NCBI GenBank assembly: GCA_003427395.1
Contig: BFEA01000554.1
Span: 857,358-905,217 of the forward strand
Reading direction: 5' to 3'
DNA length: 47,860 nucleotides
Origin: Chara braunii
Lineage: Eukaryota; Streptophyta; Charophyceae; Charales; Characeae
Position numbers and translations under genes: made by a program. Positions 20,690 through 31,460 of this stretch are shown one piece after another. The notes under the pieces were generated by a model. It was not told the origin of the DNA. It searched no databases and saw only the letters and a program-made list of their open reading frames with translations. How positions within the stretch are numbered: position 1 is the first letter of the stretch; each line of letters begins with the position of its first letter.

Positions 20690-21720
20690 GAGATGTATCT
20701 TCCCCTGTCCTAGCGGAAGATTCATTTTTATTTTGCACGTTGAGGAAGAGCGGATTGGTTGATTCAGTACGGTAGTCTTCTTCCTCCTGGCGATCATTCT
20801 CATTTCATTGGTCGGTGCCAGCCCGTTGATCATACTCGTTCTCAGTTACCATCGTGGTGAAACTTGGAGCGTAGGTGGCATGAACCTGACTGAGACTTCA
20901 GCCAGGTGCATTAAAGGTGGAGCAGGGAAGAAAGAGATTTGCCTGCAGACAAGAAGAGTACGAGGGATTGAAAGGAACGAAGCCAAAAGCGGTAAGGGGA
21001 AGTGATTGAAGAGAGTGATTGATACTTACCTGCAGACCATCGGTGGTAAGGGAGGAGCCACATCAGCGAGAACTGCTTGAATCTGGCCGCGCTATCGGCC
21101 AGGGTGCGTTGGAAACAAGGACACTATCTAGGCCAGGTGAGGTTGGGTGCGTGCTTCACCACGTCTACGAGGGGCATGTGACAAAATAATAAAATAAAAT
21201 AATAATACATAAAAGTTAAGGATGTATCTTTCCATACTACAGGGGAAGGTTCATTCCCATTTTGCATAATTGGTGGCTAGCAGCACGGGTCCGTAGCTGC
21301 AGCCAAAACTAAGGCCGTCGTCTTCTTGAAGAAAGTTGTGGCGACCGATCCTCGTCATATTCGGGCCCCTCATCGCGATGCTCGTCATGGTCTTACCGTT
21401 TATCCTCCAAGTGTTCGCTGCCGGTGCTGATCTTGGTGCTGCTCGTGATCTCCTTGCCGTTATTTAGCTCTCGAAGCTCGTCACAGCATTGCTTGCTCGC
21501 CGTCGCTGTGTAACCAGGAGTTGCATGAACCTGACCACCGGTTTTGACCAGTGGCGACTGATCCTCTTCATATTCGGACCCCTCATCGCGATGCTTGTCA
21601 TGGTCTTACCGTTTATCCTCCAAGTGTTCGCTGCGAGTGCTGATCTTGGTGCTGCTCGTGATCTCCTTGCGGTTATTTAGCTCTCGGAGCTCGTCACAAC
21701 ATTGCTTGCTCGCCGTCGAA
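20690..21720 (+). repeat. Tandem partial duplications carrying a hydrophobic peptide frame
   Basis: A block beginning GATGTATCTTCC and containing GGAAGATTCATTTT occurs at about 20695 and 21222. A second block of about 155 bases occurs at 21352-21510 and 21566-21722, offset by exactly 213 bases. The duplicated block encodes, in the same frame, a hydrophobic segment FGPLIAMLVMVLPFILQVFA followed by ADLGAARDLLAVI and a TAG (21465-21467 and 21678-21680). A diverged third version is near 20765-20830. A related frame (RFVLLAIPF...PLILIVV) occurs on the minus strand at about 43747-43893 in element 1. It may be a small membrane peptide or merely T-rich repeated DNA. Confidence 0.5.
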
Positions 21721-21973
21721 ACAACAAAGCAAAAAGAGAAGATGGGCCCGCGAATGAAAAGGGAGAGTTTGGCTGGGGCAGCATTTTTGTAGGAGACAAT
21801 GTCGTTCTGCTAACATAAAACTCAACAACAACGGAAGTTCGGTATGGATCAAGGGGACGGGAGCTCAATTGAATTTTGTACTATGAGTACAGAATTGTCA
21901 GGACATGTACCTGGTCACAGCGGCAGTCAGCATGGTCAACGAAGGCATGCACTTCGGTTGCTGCTGCTGACAA

Positions 21974-21988
21974 GGGGGGGGGGGGGGT
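21974..21988 (+). repeat. G homopolymer run
   Basis: A run of about 14 G follows CTGCTGCTGACAA. Its length may be unreliable in the assembly. Confidence 0.8.
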
Positions 21989-23350
21989 GCTTCACTGATC
22001 AGTAGTGTAGTTTAGAGTGGCTATGTGGCTGAGAATCTGGGCGCTGAGCGCCGGGGTGGGAAAGGGAACACTCAGTCCGCATTCGGGAAGGCATTGCATG
22101 ACCGTTCTTAAATGATGAGATGAGTTGTCTGGTTGATCCGGTTGAAACAGGACCTTGGTTGCCAGAGTCTGAGTTGGGTGTGGGGCAAGACGACAACTGT
22201 TGGAAGGAGCTTGGTACTGCGAGTTAGGCAGATTGTTGCCACTCTATCCTTGGGGTGACAGTGGCTGTAAGGGAACAGGCTGACACACTTTTGACAAAGG
22301 TTTCTACCATATGCTGTAGTTTGTTGTCGTCACTATACTACCGAATTGCTACGGAAGAGTCCCTAGCGATCTAAGAGCTATTGCTGTGTCGTCAGGGCGC
22401 TGCTGTGTAGTGCAGCAGCGAACGCTGTGCCTCTGCCAATTTTTACTGCACAACTAGGTGCTGCATTGGAGTTCTTCCTGTCAAGGGAAGTAACAACAGT
22501 TGAGGAGTTGCTAATCTAGCTGCCGTGTTTCTGAGGCTACTAAGAGTGTTAAGCCTTATTACATAGTTGAAAGGTTGCACTTACGGTTAGCCTGTGGAGT
22601 TCCATAGTCAGATTTGAAGGAACTACTGCTGTTGCCGGCAGTCAAAACTATCAAGTGTACAACGTTGATGTGCCTTTGCAGCGTTGTTAGCACCATGGTT
22701 ATCTCACTACTGTGTACGCTGCGTTGTTGTGGATCTGATGCTACCGCGACGTTCTAGCTGTTGCGGCTGCTAAGCCACTGAATGTTGTTGCCGAGCCACT
22801 ACACACTTGCTACAGCGCACCAAATTGCTGCTTCGGCAATATATTCAGGTGTTGCTGCTGACCTCCTCCGTAGGTTGTCGTTGCGGCAGCCAGGAAGCCG
22901 TATTGCCACCTACAACACTGCAGACTGCAGTCCTTTCGAGCAAAGTTACTTCAATCAAAGACTGTTGCTGCTGATCTTGAGACTGTGGGTACCTGTTGCT
23001 GTTGGAGTTGAGATTCTGCTGCGACATCGGCCGCATGTTGACACGGACGCATGCGACTGGCTGCCATTGCGGGGCCCTCAGGATTTGAAGGCACCAAAGC
23101 CCTCTTGTGTGAGTTGAGTTGGCCCCTTCTCGTATCTCGAGCGTGTAACTCTTCTTCTTCTATCCTTCCTCCTCTCAGTCTAGTCTGTGTTTGGAGAGGA
23201 AGGCGGCAGGCGGGATTGCAACCCGTAGGACCGCATCAAGGCCTTTGTGGGAGGTCGACCCACCGATTGCGGGAGCTCTACCGGAGCCCATGTGGGACTC
23301 TGGAGGCAGGGAACTCAGAGGTAGGCCGCCACGATACCTTTAGCTATCCC

Positions 23351-23356
23351 AATAAA
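23351..23356 (+). promoter_or_regulatory. Possible poly(A) signal
   Basis: AATAAA lies just downstream of the conserved leader block (23080-23330), where the R region of an LTR is expected to carry its polyadenylation signal. The motif is short and could be chance. Confidence 0.3.
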
Positions 23357-23511
23357 CCTCTATTTATACAAACCTAGTGTTTGATCTCTCTGACTTTGAC
23401 TTGTGTATATGTTTGTTTTCTTTTTTTCCAGAACTTTAACTAAACCAAAAATGGTAATCTACTATGCATGTTAATTCATCTGTATGTGTAAAAATCACGA
23501 TGTTTGCATGC

Positions 23512-24170
23512 GATGATCTGAACGGGGCTAGAGATGAGGTCTTTTGACGGATCCAGCCGCTTTGCTGATTGTCTGGACATTGAGACGGGGCGGGGTTAGG
23601 AACTGCCGCTTTGCAGGACCTGCCGCTTTGCTGATTGCCTGGACTTTGAGACGGGGCAGGGTGAGGACCTGCCGCTTTGCTGATTGTCTGGACATTGAAA
23701 CAAGGCGAGGTTAGGACCTGCCGCTTTGTTGATTGTCTGGACATTGAGACGGGGCGGGGTCAGGACCTGCCGCTTTGCTGATTGCCTGAACTTTGAGACG
23801 GGGCGGGGTCAGGACCTGCCACTTTGCTGATTGCCTGGACATTGAGACGGGGCGGGGTCAGGACCTACCGCTTTGCTGATTGTCTGGACATTGAGACGGG
23901 GCGGGGTCAAGACCTGCCGCTTTGCTGATTGCCTGGACTTTGAGACGGGGCGGGGTGAGGAACTTCCACTTTTTTGATTGCCTGGACATTGAGACGGAGC
24001 GGGGTCAGGACCTGCCGCTTTGCCGTTTGTTTAAGACATTGAAATGGGGCTGGATATGACGTTCCCCTGACCGATCCGGTCGCTTTGCTGCTTGCCTGAG
24101 ACATTGAAATGGGGCTGGAGGTGAGGTCCTCCTGACCGATCCGGTCGCTTTGTTGAGTCAGCCAGTTTTG
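23512..24170 (+). repeat. 49-bp tandem array, about ten units
   Basis: The anchor TTTGCTGATTG recurs at 23627, 23676, 23725, 23774, 23823, 23872, 23921, 23970 and 24019, a constant 49-base period. Units contain GACGGGGCGGGGTCAGGACC and then TGCCGC, which can fold as GCGG/CCGC and GGT/ACC, or as GGCAGG/CCTGCC in the unit near 23655. The first (near 23512) and the last two units are more diverged. The array occupies the same place in the LTR as the hairpin array at 7464-8704 of element 1, but the units are unrelated in sequence. Confidence 0.85.
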
Positions 24171-24539
24171 CTTGTTAACAAAAGGTCTGGCGCTTCTCCT
24201 TGTGAGAATAGTTCAGACTATTGTGTTGGTGATTGCATGGGGTTTGACTGAGAACAACTTGGGAAGTTAATGAACTAAGAAAGAATACAGGACTAATGTT
24301 TTTGTGATCAGGACAAACTAAAGATGAAATCTTTGGATAAACAAATCCTTGTTTTGAATTGGCTGAATGTGCTATTGAGAGTACATACTTGTTGGCAATG
24401 CCTTGTCTTTTGCTGAATGCTCTGTTTGTCTTCTGCATTATAGGGTAGTCTGTTAGTGCTCGCCTTATGCTTGAGCGATAGGCAGGTAGATGTTTGCTTT
24501 TGTGTTCGCATTTGTCTTTTTCATGTATGTTTGTTTTGA

Positions 24540-24880
24540 TAGGACTTTGGCTAGCTTGTTAATTAGTAGAAATTCTGGGAGCCTCTTTTCCTAGGGGAAA
24601 TGTTGCTGAAATTTCTGTTGAATCCTAAAAGATAGCCAAGGTTTTAAGATGTCAGCTAGGATATGGTATAATTTAGTCTTTGGGGACAGTAGGAATTCTG
24701 GAAGTCTTCCTTTCTAAAGGAAGTGCTGCCGAAATTTCTACTGAAACCAAAGCGTTAGTTTAATCTCAGATGATGTTTATAGTCGCCACTTTTTATTTTT
24801 AGATTTCGTTTAGTAAATAAACTTCGAGCACTTTTCCCTAAAGGAAGTGGTGCCGGAATTTTCGAGATTTTCACATCGTT
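24540..24880 (+). repeat. Three repeated hairpins with GCYGAAATTT box
   Basis: Stems TTTTCCTAGGGGAAA (24587), TTCCTTTCTAAAGGAA (24707) and TTCCCTAAAGGAA (24833) are each followed by G(C/G)YG(G)AA(A/T)TT. The same arrangement with other stem bases is at 6880-7060 in element 1. Confidence 0.5.
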
Positions 24881-25699
24881 ACGAGATGCTACTATTAAGT
24901 AGCTTAGAGTGCAATACGGAGTTGAACTCCGTTAATTCAACAGGCGATGCCTGCCTTGATTTTGTGCCGCAGGTCATTGCTACCTGCGAGTGTTCTTCGA
25001 AGTCTTGAGCGTCATCAACTTCTGCTATCGGACTAATAGCAGGTCGGTTTGCGACTCAACTCCTACCCACTGTGATACCCTCGCCCAGATGTCTGTGACC
25101 CTGTAGGCGAAAGGCATTTCCGTGAGCAAAGGAGTTGACCACGTTTTGTAGCATCTGCGTGTGGATTTTTATGGATTTGATGTGTGTGCATGTATGTATG
25201 GAAGCAAGGGCTCGCTCCTGAACTAAGGGTGATATGGGTGAATGAATGAAGGGTGTGAGTGACAAGTTTCAACTATGGCTGTGAGAATGACTCTCTCTGA
25301 TTTCCCCCGAGACTCGCCCTTTTCTTTTTCTTATTTTGCTCTTGCCGCACGCATCTCGCGAGCAGACAGGAGTAGCCGAGCGCAAGGTTTAGCGCTCGAC
25401 CTTAGATCGGACTGAGACTTAGCTGGGGTACGACAAATTGGTCGCCAACCCGCGAGTACTCGTATTTTCCTTCCACAGGGGAAGGACGAGCGAACCCCGT
25501 CTCAAAACGGGTTTTGCTCTTTACATTATTAGTCGGACGTTGGTCTTGAGCCCGAAATTCGAGTTCCTTGTCCAGAATATCTCAAGCTCCGGTCCAGCGC
25601 AAAAAGGTTTCCCCCTTTAACCGGACGTGCGCCCCTTGCTTATCGTCACCCACTGCCTAAAAGACAGGGATGCTGCAAGGGCCGAACGACTTATCCTTC

Positions 25700-25900
25700 A
25701 GCAGTGCAATATCGTGAAGGAGAAACCCTTCACGATATTTTGCTTTCGATACTTGAGTATCGTACGCAACCCCGAAACCCATGAGAGATTGCGCGGATGT
25801 GGGTAACGCATGAAGCGTCGCCATGATAGCAGGTCAAGTGAGCACACATGACTGAGCGTTATGGTTTCCTTGACGGTTGCATTCTTTTTATGCAACTCAA
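25700..25900 (+). other. Cluster of strong hairpins near the LTR end
   Basis: A 12-bp perfect stem, ATATCGTGAAGG/CCTTCACGATAT, closes a 6-base loop at 25709-25738. The palindrome CGATACTTGAGTATCG follows at 25747-25762, and GTTGCAT/ATGCAAC at about 25875-25895. The middle palindrome matches CGACACTCAAGTGTCG of element 1 with paired changes. A terminator or a packaging structure are both possible. Confidence 0.5.
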
Positions 25901-26720
25901 TGCGGGACTCGCTCAGACATATTGGCAGTTCTGAGTTATGGATTAGAACGTATAAAAAAAGGACTAGGCATTTTGTTTGTCTGTTGTTTTATCATGTATC
26001 ACGTGGTTCAGCTAAGATGTCCTAGTCGACCGACGTTGAACCGCACGTGGGAGATCAGCGCCCCAGCGTGACGGTTCGCGTACGGGTTCGGGCTAGGCGT
26101 GGACCGCGCGTACCCCCTATGCTACAACATACGAGACACACCCTCGGCTGGGCCACCTCCACGATTGCAAGTAAAAACTTTCGCGTGTGGTTCAGTAGCT
26201 CGGCGGGGATACGCCCACCCAAGGGATTGTGGCAGCTTCCACGGGTGGAGGTAAGTTGTACCTCGCGAGACCCTGTTCTGTCGTAGGGACTCGATGGAGG
26301 TATAGCTAGCGCACTTGGCCGGAGCGTCTCCGCCGCTTTCCTTTTCGTGAAGCGACTTGCAAATTTCTGCCAATCCTGAGTGACGCGGCCGGGAAGGTTC
26401 CCCCAGCGGGGACCGTGAGCTCGACAGCGCGACTTCTTCTCAGTCTTTTAAATCCAATTTTTGGCTCACAAGATTCTCAATCTAGTCCACTTCATAGCGT
26501 CCCAGGCCTGAGAGTTTGGCTTCCTTGGGCCAGGGACGTCAGTTCCTCGTGAACAAGGCCGCATCTGATTCTGGCTTCTTATCATTATGAGGTATGTCCT
26601 CATCTTGAACTGTTTAACAAGGAAAAGTTACCTTGACTTCCACCTCAGCTGAAAAGATCAAAACATCATTCGTCTGACATCACTACTTGAGTCACTTGTT
26701 CAGTCTGCCATGCTGAAGAT

Positions 26721-26900
26721 AGGGCATACCAAACCTTCTTTTCTGTTCTCTGGTCTCAGTGAGATGTCTTCTCAGTTTCTCGAGCAACTGATGGGGATAC
26801 CGAACCCTTGTTTTATTTCTCTGGCCTGAGTGAGGCGTCTCGTCAGCTTCTCAGATAAAAGGGAGGGGATACCAAACCCTTTTCATTTCCTCTGGTCTGG
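26721..26900. repeat. Three-copy repeat of about 70 bp
   Basis: Each unit has GGGNATACCNAACC(C), a TTTCTCTGG(T/C)CT block and GTGAG(A/G)YGTCT...CAG(T/C)TTCTC. Units start near 26721, 26791 and 26861. Confidence 0.65.
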
Positions 26901-27039
26901 GAACTTCAAATAAATATTTGTATACCTGCAAAATTAGTGAGTCTCACTGACAATGAGCATGCCCTAGCAAGCAGATCTCCTGATAAACAGCAATCATGCA
27001 ATCAGCAGAATAAAATAAAATCCCAAGAATAAACAAAAA

Positions 27040-27082
27040 AATAATAAAATAATAAAATAATAAAATAATAAAATAATAAAAT
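27040..27082. repeat. (AATAAAAT)n microsatellite
   Basis: An AATAAAAT-type run of about 43 bases. Confidence 0.9.
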
Positions 27083-27919
27083 GTTACACAACAGTCCTTC
27101 ACACCCAGAATCAGTTGATTGCGTTGGATTTAGCCTACTACTGAGCAGGAATACCGGACGTCCCGTCAGTCTGATATACCTTAGTCGGTCCGTCTCAGGC
27201 CAGGACTAGCCAGACTATTTGTCTTGACAGCCTCTTTGACCTCCCTCCAGGTCAGGACCCACCATACCCACTACTCGAGTATGGTGGCCATTGGGCACTC
27301 TCGCCAGGACACCCAGACTATAGCGGGTTTGGGCACTCTATGACAGTAGACGTCCTGTCAGTCATACTGTCCACGATCCGGATTTGACCTCGGCGGTCGG
27401 GGACCAGCTCACCCACCAGCTTATGGCCTAGGGTTCTGGCTACCCTGCTCAGATTTTCGAGTGTAGGACCTGATCTAACTACAACTCAAGGCTCTGGCTA
27501 ACCTTACTTGATTGCATCCTCTTACTGCGGTAGGGTTCCAGCTGACCCCTTCCAACGTTACGGGCCAGGCCCCCGGAGCCTTAGCCTCAGTCAGACTACG
27601 GAATTCGACACTCGCGTCGGGGACCTGCTGACCCCACCAGATTGCAACCTACTGCGGTAAGGCTTTGGCAGGCCCCGACAATCAACAACATCTGAGGTTA
27701 GTGAAGATAACAGCAAGCACAGACAGTCAAACAAGCATACGATTCCCCACAAGCAAACTGCCCATGCCCCTATAACAAGACAAACATTTCTCAAGAGACC
27801 TCCCTTCAGTCTCAAGAGGCACTGAACAATAACAAGTTAGCCAACACTAAGAGTTCGCAAGAGACCTCCCTTCAGCCTCAAGCAAAAACTTAGTGCTAGC
27901 CCCAGAGAGGTCCCTTCCC

Positions 27920-28543
27920 TCAAATGGGATTTCTTTTCCTTTTCAGTGTTTTTGCCTCAACATATCCAGAAAAATTATCACTCATGTTTAATATGTATCT
28001 CATCCCACCCTTGCCTGGAGGCATAGTGATGAGATCCAGATGAACTCTACTACCTGGCTCTACCAGGATTGTAGGGAATAGGGGCTCAATCATCCTTGTG
28101 GTAGACCTCTTCTGACATAAGACACATGATTTACTGTATCTGAAAATCATGTCTCTCATACCAGGCCAGAAACAGAGTTTGACAGTCTTGGAGTAGGTTG
28201 CCTCAGCAGCCCTGTGGCCACCGGTAACCCCTTCATGTAGAGCAGCGATTATCTCTAACTGCCTCTCTTTACCACAGACCACTCTTAGTGGAGGTAAGCC
28301 TCCCTTACCATCCACAAAGATATGTCATCTCTTTAATCTGAATTTCTTTCTTGAATCCTTACAGTAATATTCTTTTAGCTGTTTTTTTTTCCATCTTTCT
28401 GCCAATCTCTTGATAATTTTCATCATACTTTTCAAAGAACAAAAATATCTCTTCTTCCTTCTTTTCACTTTCTTCATCCTCCTTTGAACCTGAACTTTCC
28501 CCAATATCATGTGCAGCCACTGTTGCTGTATTAACTCTAGCAT
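27920..28543 (-). pseudogene. Integrase, truncated after the first catalytic Asp
   Basis: On the minus strand, after a lysine-rich linker (28543-28325, ending in a TGA), the frame gives PPLRVVCGKERQLEIIAALHEG. The zinc-binding HHCC domain follows: His in ALHEG, His in GGHRAA, and CVLC in SKSCVLCQK. The core then begins with VHLDLITM, where Asp is the first residue of the D,D-35-E triad, and DNFSGYVEAKTLKRK. Homology stops near 27940, so the second Asp and Glu are absent and the enzyme cannot be active. A full gypsy integrase would continue for a further 250 or so residues. It lies directly downstream of RNase H, the Ty3/gypsy order. Confidence 0.8.
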
Positions 28544-28610
28544 ACCAATCGTTTGACTCTTCTTCTTCCCCTAAAATCGACTCATAAATATATGCACTTG
28601 GGATTTCTCC

Positions 28611-29195
28611 CTAACTGTCTCTCTCTTCTGACCACAGACTCCACCGGTAGGAGCACGGTGCTTCATAATCCTCATCATTTTTTTCATTAAGGAAATTATC
28701 AACATAGACAGATTCTTCAGTTGTTTCATTCACATCTTCTTCTTCTTCTCGCCACTCAATCCGGCTTAAGCCATCCGCTATGTTCTTCTCAGTGGGGATA
28801 TTTTCCAGCTTAAAATCATATGTCCAGATGAATGCGATCCATCTGCTGATTGTTGGATCTACCTGTTGATGCTTTTTAATGGTACCAATCACAGTAGATG
28901 CATCAATCCTCAGGATGAATCTCCTTCCTAAAATGTAGTGCCTGAAGCACCTGAGGCTATGGATGATTGACAGTAGCTCTTTCCTGAATTGGGTGTAGCC
29001 TCTTTCAGTAGAATTAAGGGTTCTGCTCTCAAATCTCAGAGGTCTTTCTTTTCCATTTTCATCTTTCTGAATAAAGACTCTACCCAGAGCAACTGGTCCT
29101 CCATCTGCCTCAATGATGAAAGATCTTGTCTCTTCATCATCATAATATGGTTCTCCCAGCACTACACCACTATCTCTTACTTTTTCTTGCAACAT
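28611..29195 (-). pseudogene. RNase H domain of element A pol
   Basis: A 194-codon frame starts at an internal Met, and the coding sequence extends upstream. It carries FIIEADGGPVALG (first Asp), RYTQ-like RGYTQFRKELLSIIHSLRCFRHYILGRRF (Glu), LRIDAST (Asp) and EKNIADGLSRIEW (last Asp), that is, all four RNase H catalytic acids and the typical RNHYILG-like core. An acidic tail leads to the integrase linker. It removes the RNA strand during reverse transcription. The frame differs from that of the RT, so a frameshift separates them around 29200-29290. The domain itself looks intact; it is called a pseudogene because the polyprotein is broken. Confidence 0.85.
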
Positions 29196-29292
29196 TTCTG
29201 CTGCGGCTTGTCTTTTATCATTCCATGCTACATTGCCTTACCATTTCCCTCAGAGGCTCCGCAAGGGCAGCAAAATGAGGAATAAAAATCCT

Positions 29293-30355
29293 TCAGAATC
29301 TACAGACTCCCAAAAAGCTCCTGATGTCTGTCACTTTTTTAAGAGGCAGAGGCCAGTTCAAGATCTTGTCTATCTTCTTGGGATTTGGACTCCTACCCTT
29401 AGAGAAACATCTGAAGCCCAAGATTATCACTTCTGATTGGAAGAGAAGAGACTTCGGTCCACTGGCAGTCAGATTATACTTCTGAAGTCTCTCTAGGACC
29501 ATCTTTACTCCTTTAGCATGTTCCCAGACAAACTTTCTGACCCCCCGCGACCAAAGTCTCATCTCTTACCAAGGGTCCTTTTACAGGATTATCATCAATG
29601 TAGAGACTGGTTATTTCAGGAGAAATATCCTGCATGACTTTGATCATATCTCTTTGAACTACTGCCACTCCGTTAGTCCAACCCTGAGGTACCACACACA
29701 TCAGAACAAGTCCCCTCGGCATGTGCATGACAGTCATGGGTCGGCTAGTGGGATCAATATGAAATTGATCATAGCCAGAATACAGATCAACTAGGGAATA
29801 AATACATCGACCAGCAAATGATTCAGCGAGGAGGTCAGCATTAGGAAGACTATCTCCATCACGTACCGTCACAGAGTTGAGCTTCTGGAGATTTTGTATT
29901 CATCTTAGCCCGCCCCCTGGTTTCCAAAAATAAAACCAGTGGTTAGCGTACGGCCCATCAGCAGGTTCAGCAACATTAGATGCAATTTTTTTGTCAAAAT
30001 ACTTCACAACTTCTGCCTCTTCCTTCAAGGCATACTTGGTTAGTCTATCATTCCATGAAACATGATCAACTGTTCAAATCTTGGCGATCTTGATCATGTC
30101 CACGTCCAATCGCCCCCTCTCTTCATCATTAAAGGAGAACGCACCAGAGAATTCCTGACACATCTTGAAGATATATTCTTTCTCTTTAGGCAAGATAAAC
30201 TGATCCGAGCGTATCTTCATTGTGTCGAACCTCTCTTTGGTGATCCTATTCTCCAGTTTTGCTGATTCCCTCAATGCTCTTATTATTTTCCTCTCCTCTT
30301 CCAATGCTTCATCACAACTTTTCTCGATTAGGACTGTCACTGGGTTTTTCTTCAC
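29293..30355 (-). pseudogene. Reverse transcriptase of element A
   Basis: The first section (30355-30074) is the linker before RT, with RFDTMKIRSDQFILPKEKEY and GAFSFNDEERGRLD. After a TGA near 30075 the fingers follow (GPYANHWFYFWKPGGGLR), with another TGA in place of Trp before IQNLQKLNSVTVRDG. The palm has IYSLVDLYSGYDQF (first catalytic Asp), MPRGL, PQGWTNGVAVVQRDM and LYIDDNPVKGP, where YIDD is the active site. A run of G near 29540 coincides with a frameshift; the thumb and connection continue in another frame as GVRKFVWEH, YNLTASGPKS, ILGF and VTDIRSFLGVCRF. All catalytic Asp residues survive, but two stops and the frameshift inactivate the gene. These motifs resemble Chara-type and fungal gypsy RTs. 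Confidence 0.85.
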
Positions 30356-30503
30356 CCCCTTGGACTTTTTTTTTTTTTTTTGACCCAGTGACTATTTTCC
30401 TAAAAAAGGATGAGTCGATGCAAATCTCAATTTCATCTTTCCTCCCTTAGCAGTTTCTACAGCTTTCTTTAAGGCTTCAATTTGCCCTTCCTCATCCTCG
30501 AGT

Positions 30504-31454
30504 TTACCAAGGGTTTTTTTTCATTTTCGAAACCTGATTGATTTCCACTGAAATCTCTTCTTTTGCTTCTTGTTTTCCTTCGTCCTTTAGTCTCCTAACC
30601 CTTTCAGCAAATTCTTCCCTCCTGATCGAATTAGCAGATAGTTGATGCTTGAAGTCATTTTTCGTACTGATCATAAAGGTCTGCTCTTGAGCAGTCTCGG
30701 GATCCTGTAGACTGATCCAAGATGACCCCTCATGACTGAAAAATTGAATTGCCTTCATCCTATGCAAGAATGGAGTTCCCAAGATACAGTCATGATCCAG
30801 ATCCGGCACTACAAAACCCAGTAACTCCACAGTCATTGTCATAACCTTGATAGACAAATTATCAATAAATCCAGCCACGAATAGCTCTCCTGCAATATTA
30901 CTCAGTACATTTTGTGCAGGTCTATCAATAGATAAATTACATGCTTTCATCATTTTTCGTGAAAGAAGTATTATCTCTGCCCCAGAATCTACCAGGGCTA
31001 GAATCTTCGCTTGATTAATGCGAATTGTAAGGTGCCCACAACCCATGGTTGCGAATCTCATCTTGCAACCTGGTAGTGATCTATTCACTTGGTTGGGAAA
31101 GACTGACCCCAAATAATTAACTTCCAATTTCTTCTTCTCAATTAACTTCTTGAACTCTTCTCTTAGTTTGGGCGCTAGCGTCATTGCTTCCTTGAAAGAC
31201 AGTGTCACTTCCGTTTTTTCCAACATTTTAGCAATTACATCAGAAACCACAGTCCCGTCATCCAAATCACTCTTGAGAATAAATTTTCTCTGTCTCCCCT
31301 GTTCATTCTTTTCTTACGGGCGTTCCTGTTCAGGGTCATCAAGGATGTTAATAAGTGACTCCTCAGCCTTCTTTCTTTTCTTTTCTTCTATCATTTGAGG
31401 TGTCATACGGGCTTGGTGGTTCCTCACTTCACCAACCTTGACACTGGGTTCCAT
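30504..31454 (-). pseudogene. Aspartic protease region of element A
   Basis: Starting at ATG 31454 (MEPSVK), one in-frame TAA (31314-31316) interrupts the N-terminal part; from 31265 the frame is open for 253 codons. The retropepsin signature is ILALVDSGAEI (DSG at 30989-30981), followed by LSRKMM and, later, VVPDLDHDCILGTPFLHR, the ILG flap-end motif. It processes the Gag-Pol polyprotein as a dimer. It shares its frame with the C-terminal part of gag. The C-terminus is Lys/Glu-rich and ends at a stop near 30504 before the RT linker, which lies in a different frame. Confidence 0.8.
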
Positions 31455-31460
31455 GATAAG

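Larger units (their letters stand above)
12567..26426 (+). mobile_element. Partial plus-strand copy of the element 1 family
   Basis: This segment holds, in plus sense, a gag region (12591-15234), a non-coding 3' internal region (15235-17615) and a 3' LTR (17616-26426). Its LTR start, LTR end and pre-LTR flank all align with element 1 in inverted orientation, with much greater divergence than between the element 1 LTRs. After 26426 there is no primer site (GCGCGACTTC follows), as expected of a 3' LTR. The 5' LTR and primer site are missing: the segment begins directly at the left LTR of element A. It sits within what would be the 3' non-coding part of element A. Confidence 0.6.
17616..26426 (+). 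mobile_element. 8.8 kb 3' LTR of the element 1 family
   Basis: It starts TGTCGTAGCA and ends GAGCTCGACA, with TGTCG/CGACA inverted ends as in element 1. Homology to element 1 is visible, in order, at 17616-18000 (2115-1850), 18850-18930 (about 1180-1110), 20690-21720 (about 43960-43750), 23080-23330 (9270-8950), 24570-24870 (7060-6880) and 26000-26426 (5720-5308). Between 21.7 and 22.9 kb the match is unclear, and element 1 has about 5 kb more there. An LTR of this length is unusual, so internal nested insertions should be suspected. The frame at 18024-18659 and other open frames have no family signal. The 22.27-23.06 kb part is rich in GTTGCTGC-like words. Confidence 0.6.
26427..27919 (-). 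other. Unassigned non-coding stretch of element A
   Basis: This lies between the plus-strand LTR end and the truncated integrase. It holds a three-copy repeat (26721-26900), an A/T microsatellite (27040-27082) and AAGAGACCTCCCTTCAG(T/C)CTCAAG twice (about 27792 and 27858). No ORF with family signal is present. It is probably the remaining 3' non-coding part of element A. Confidence 0.4.
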
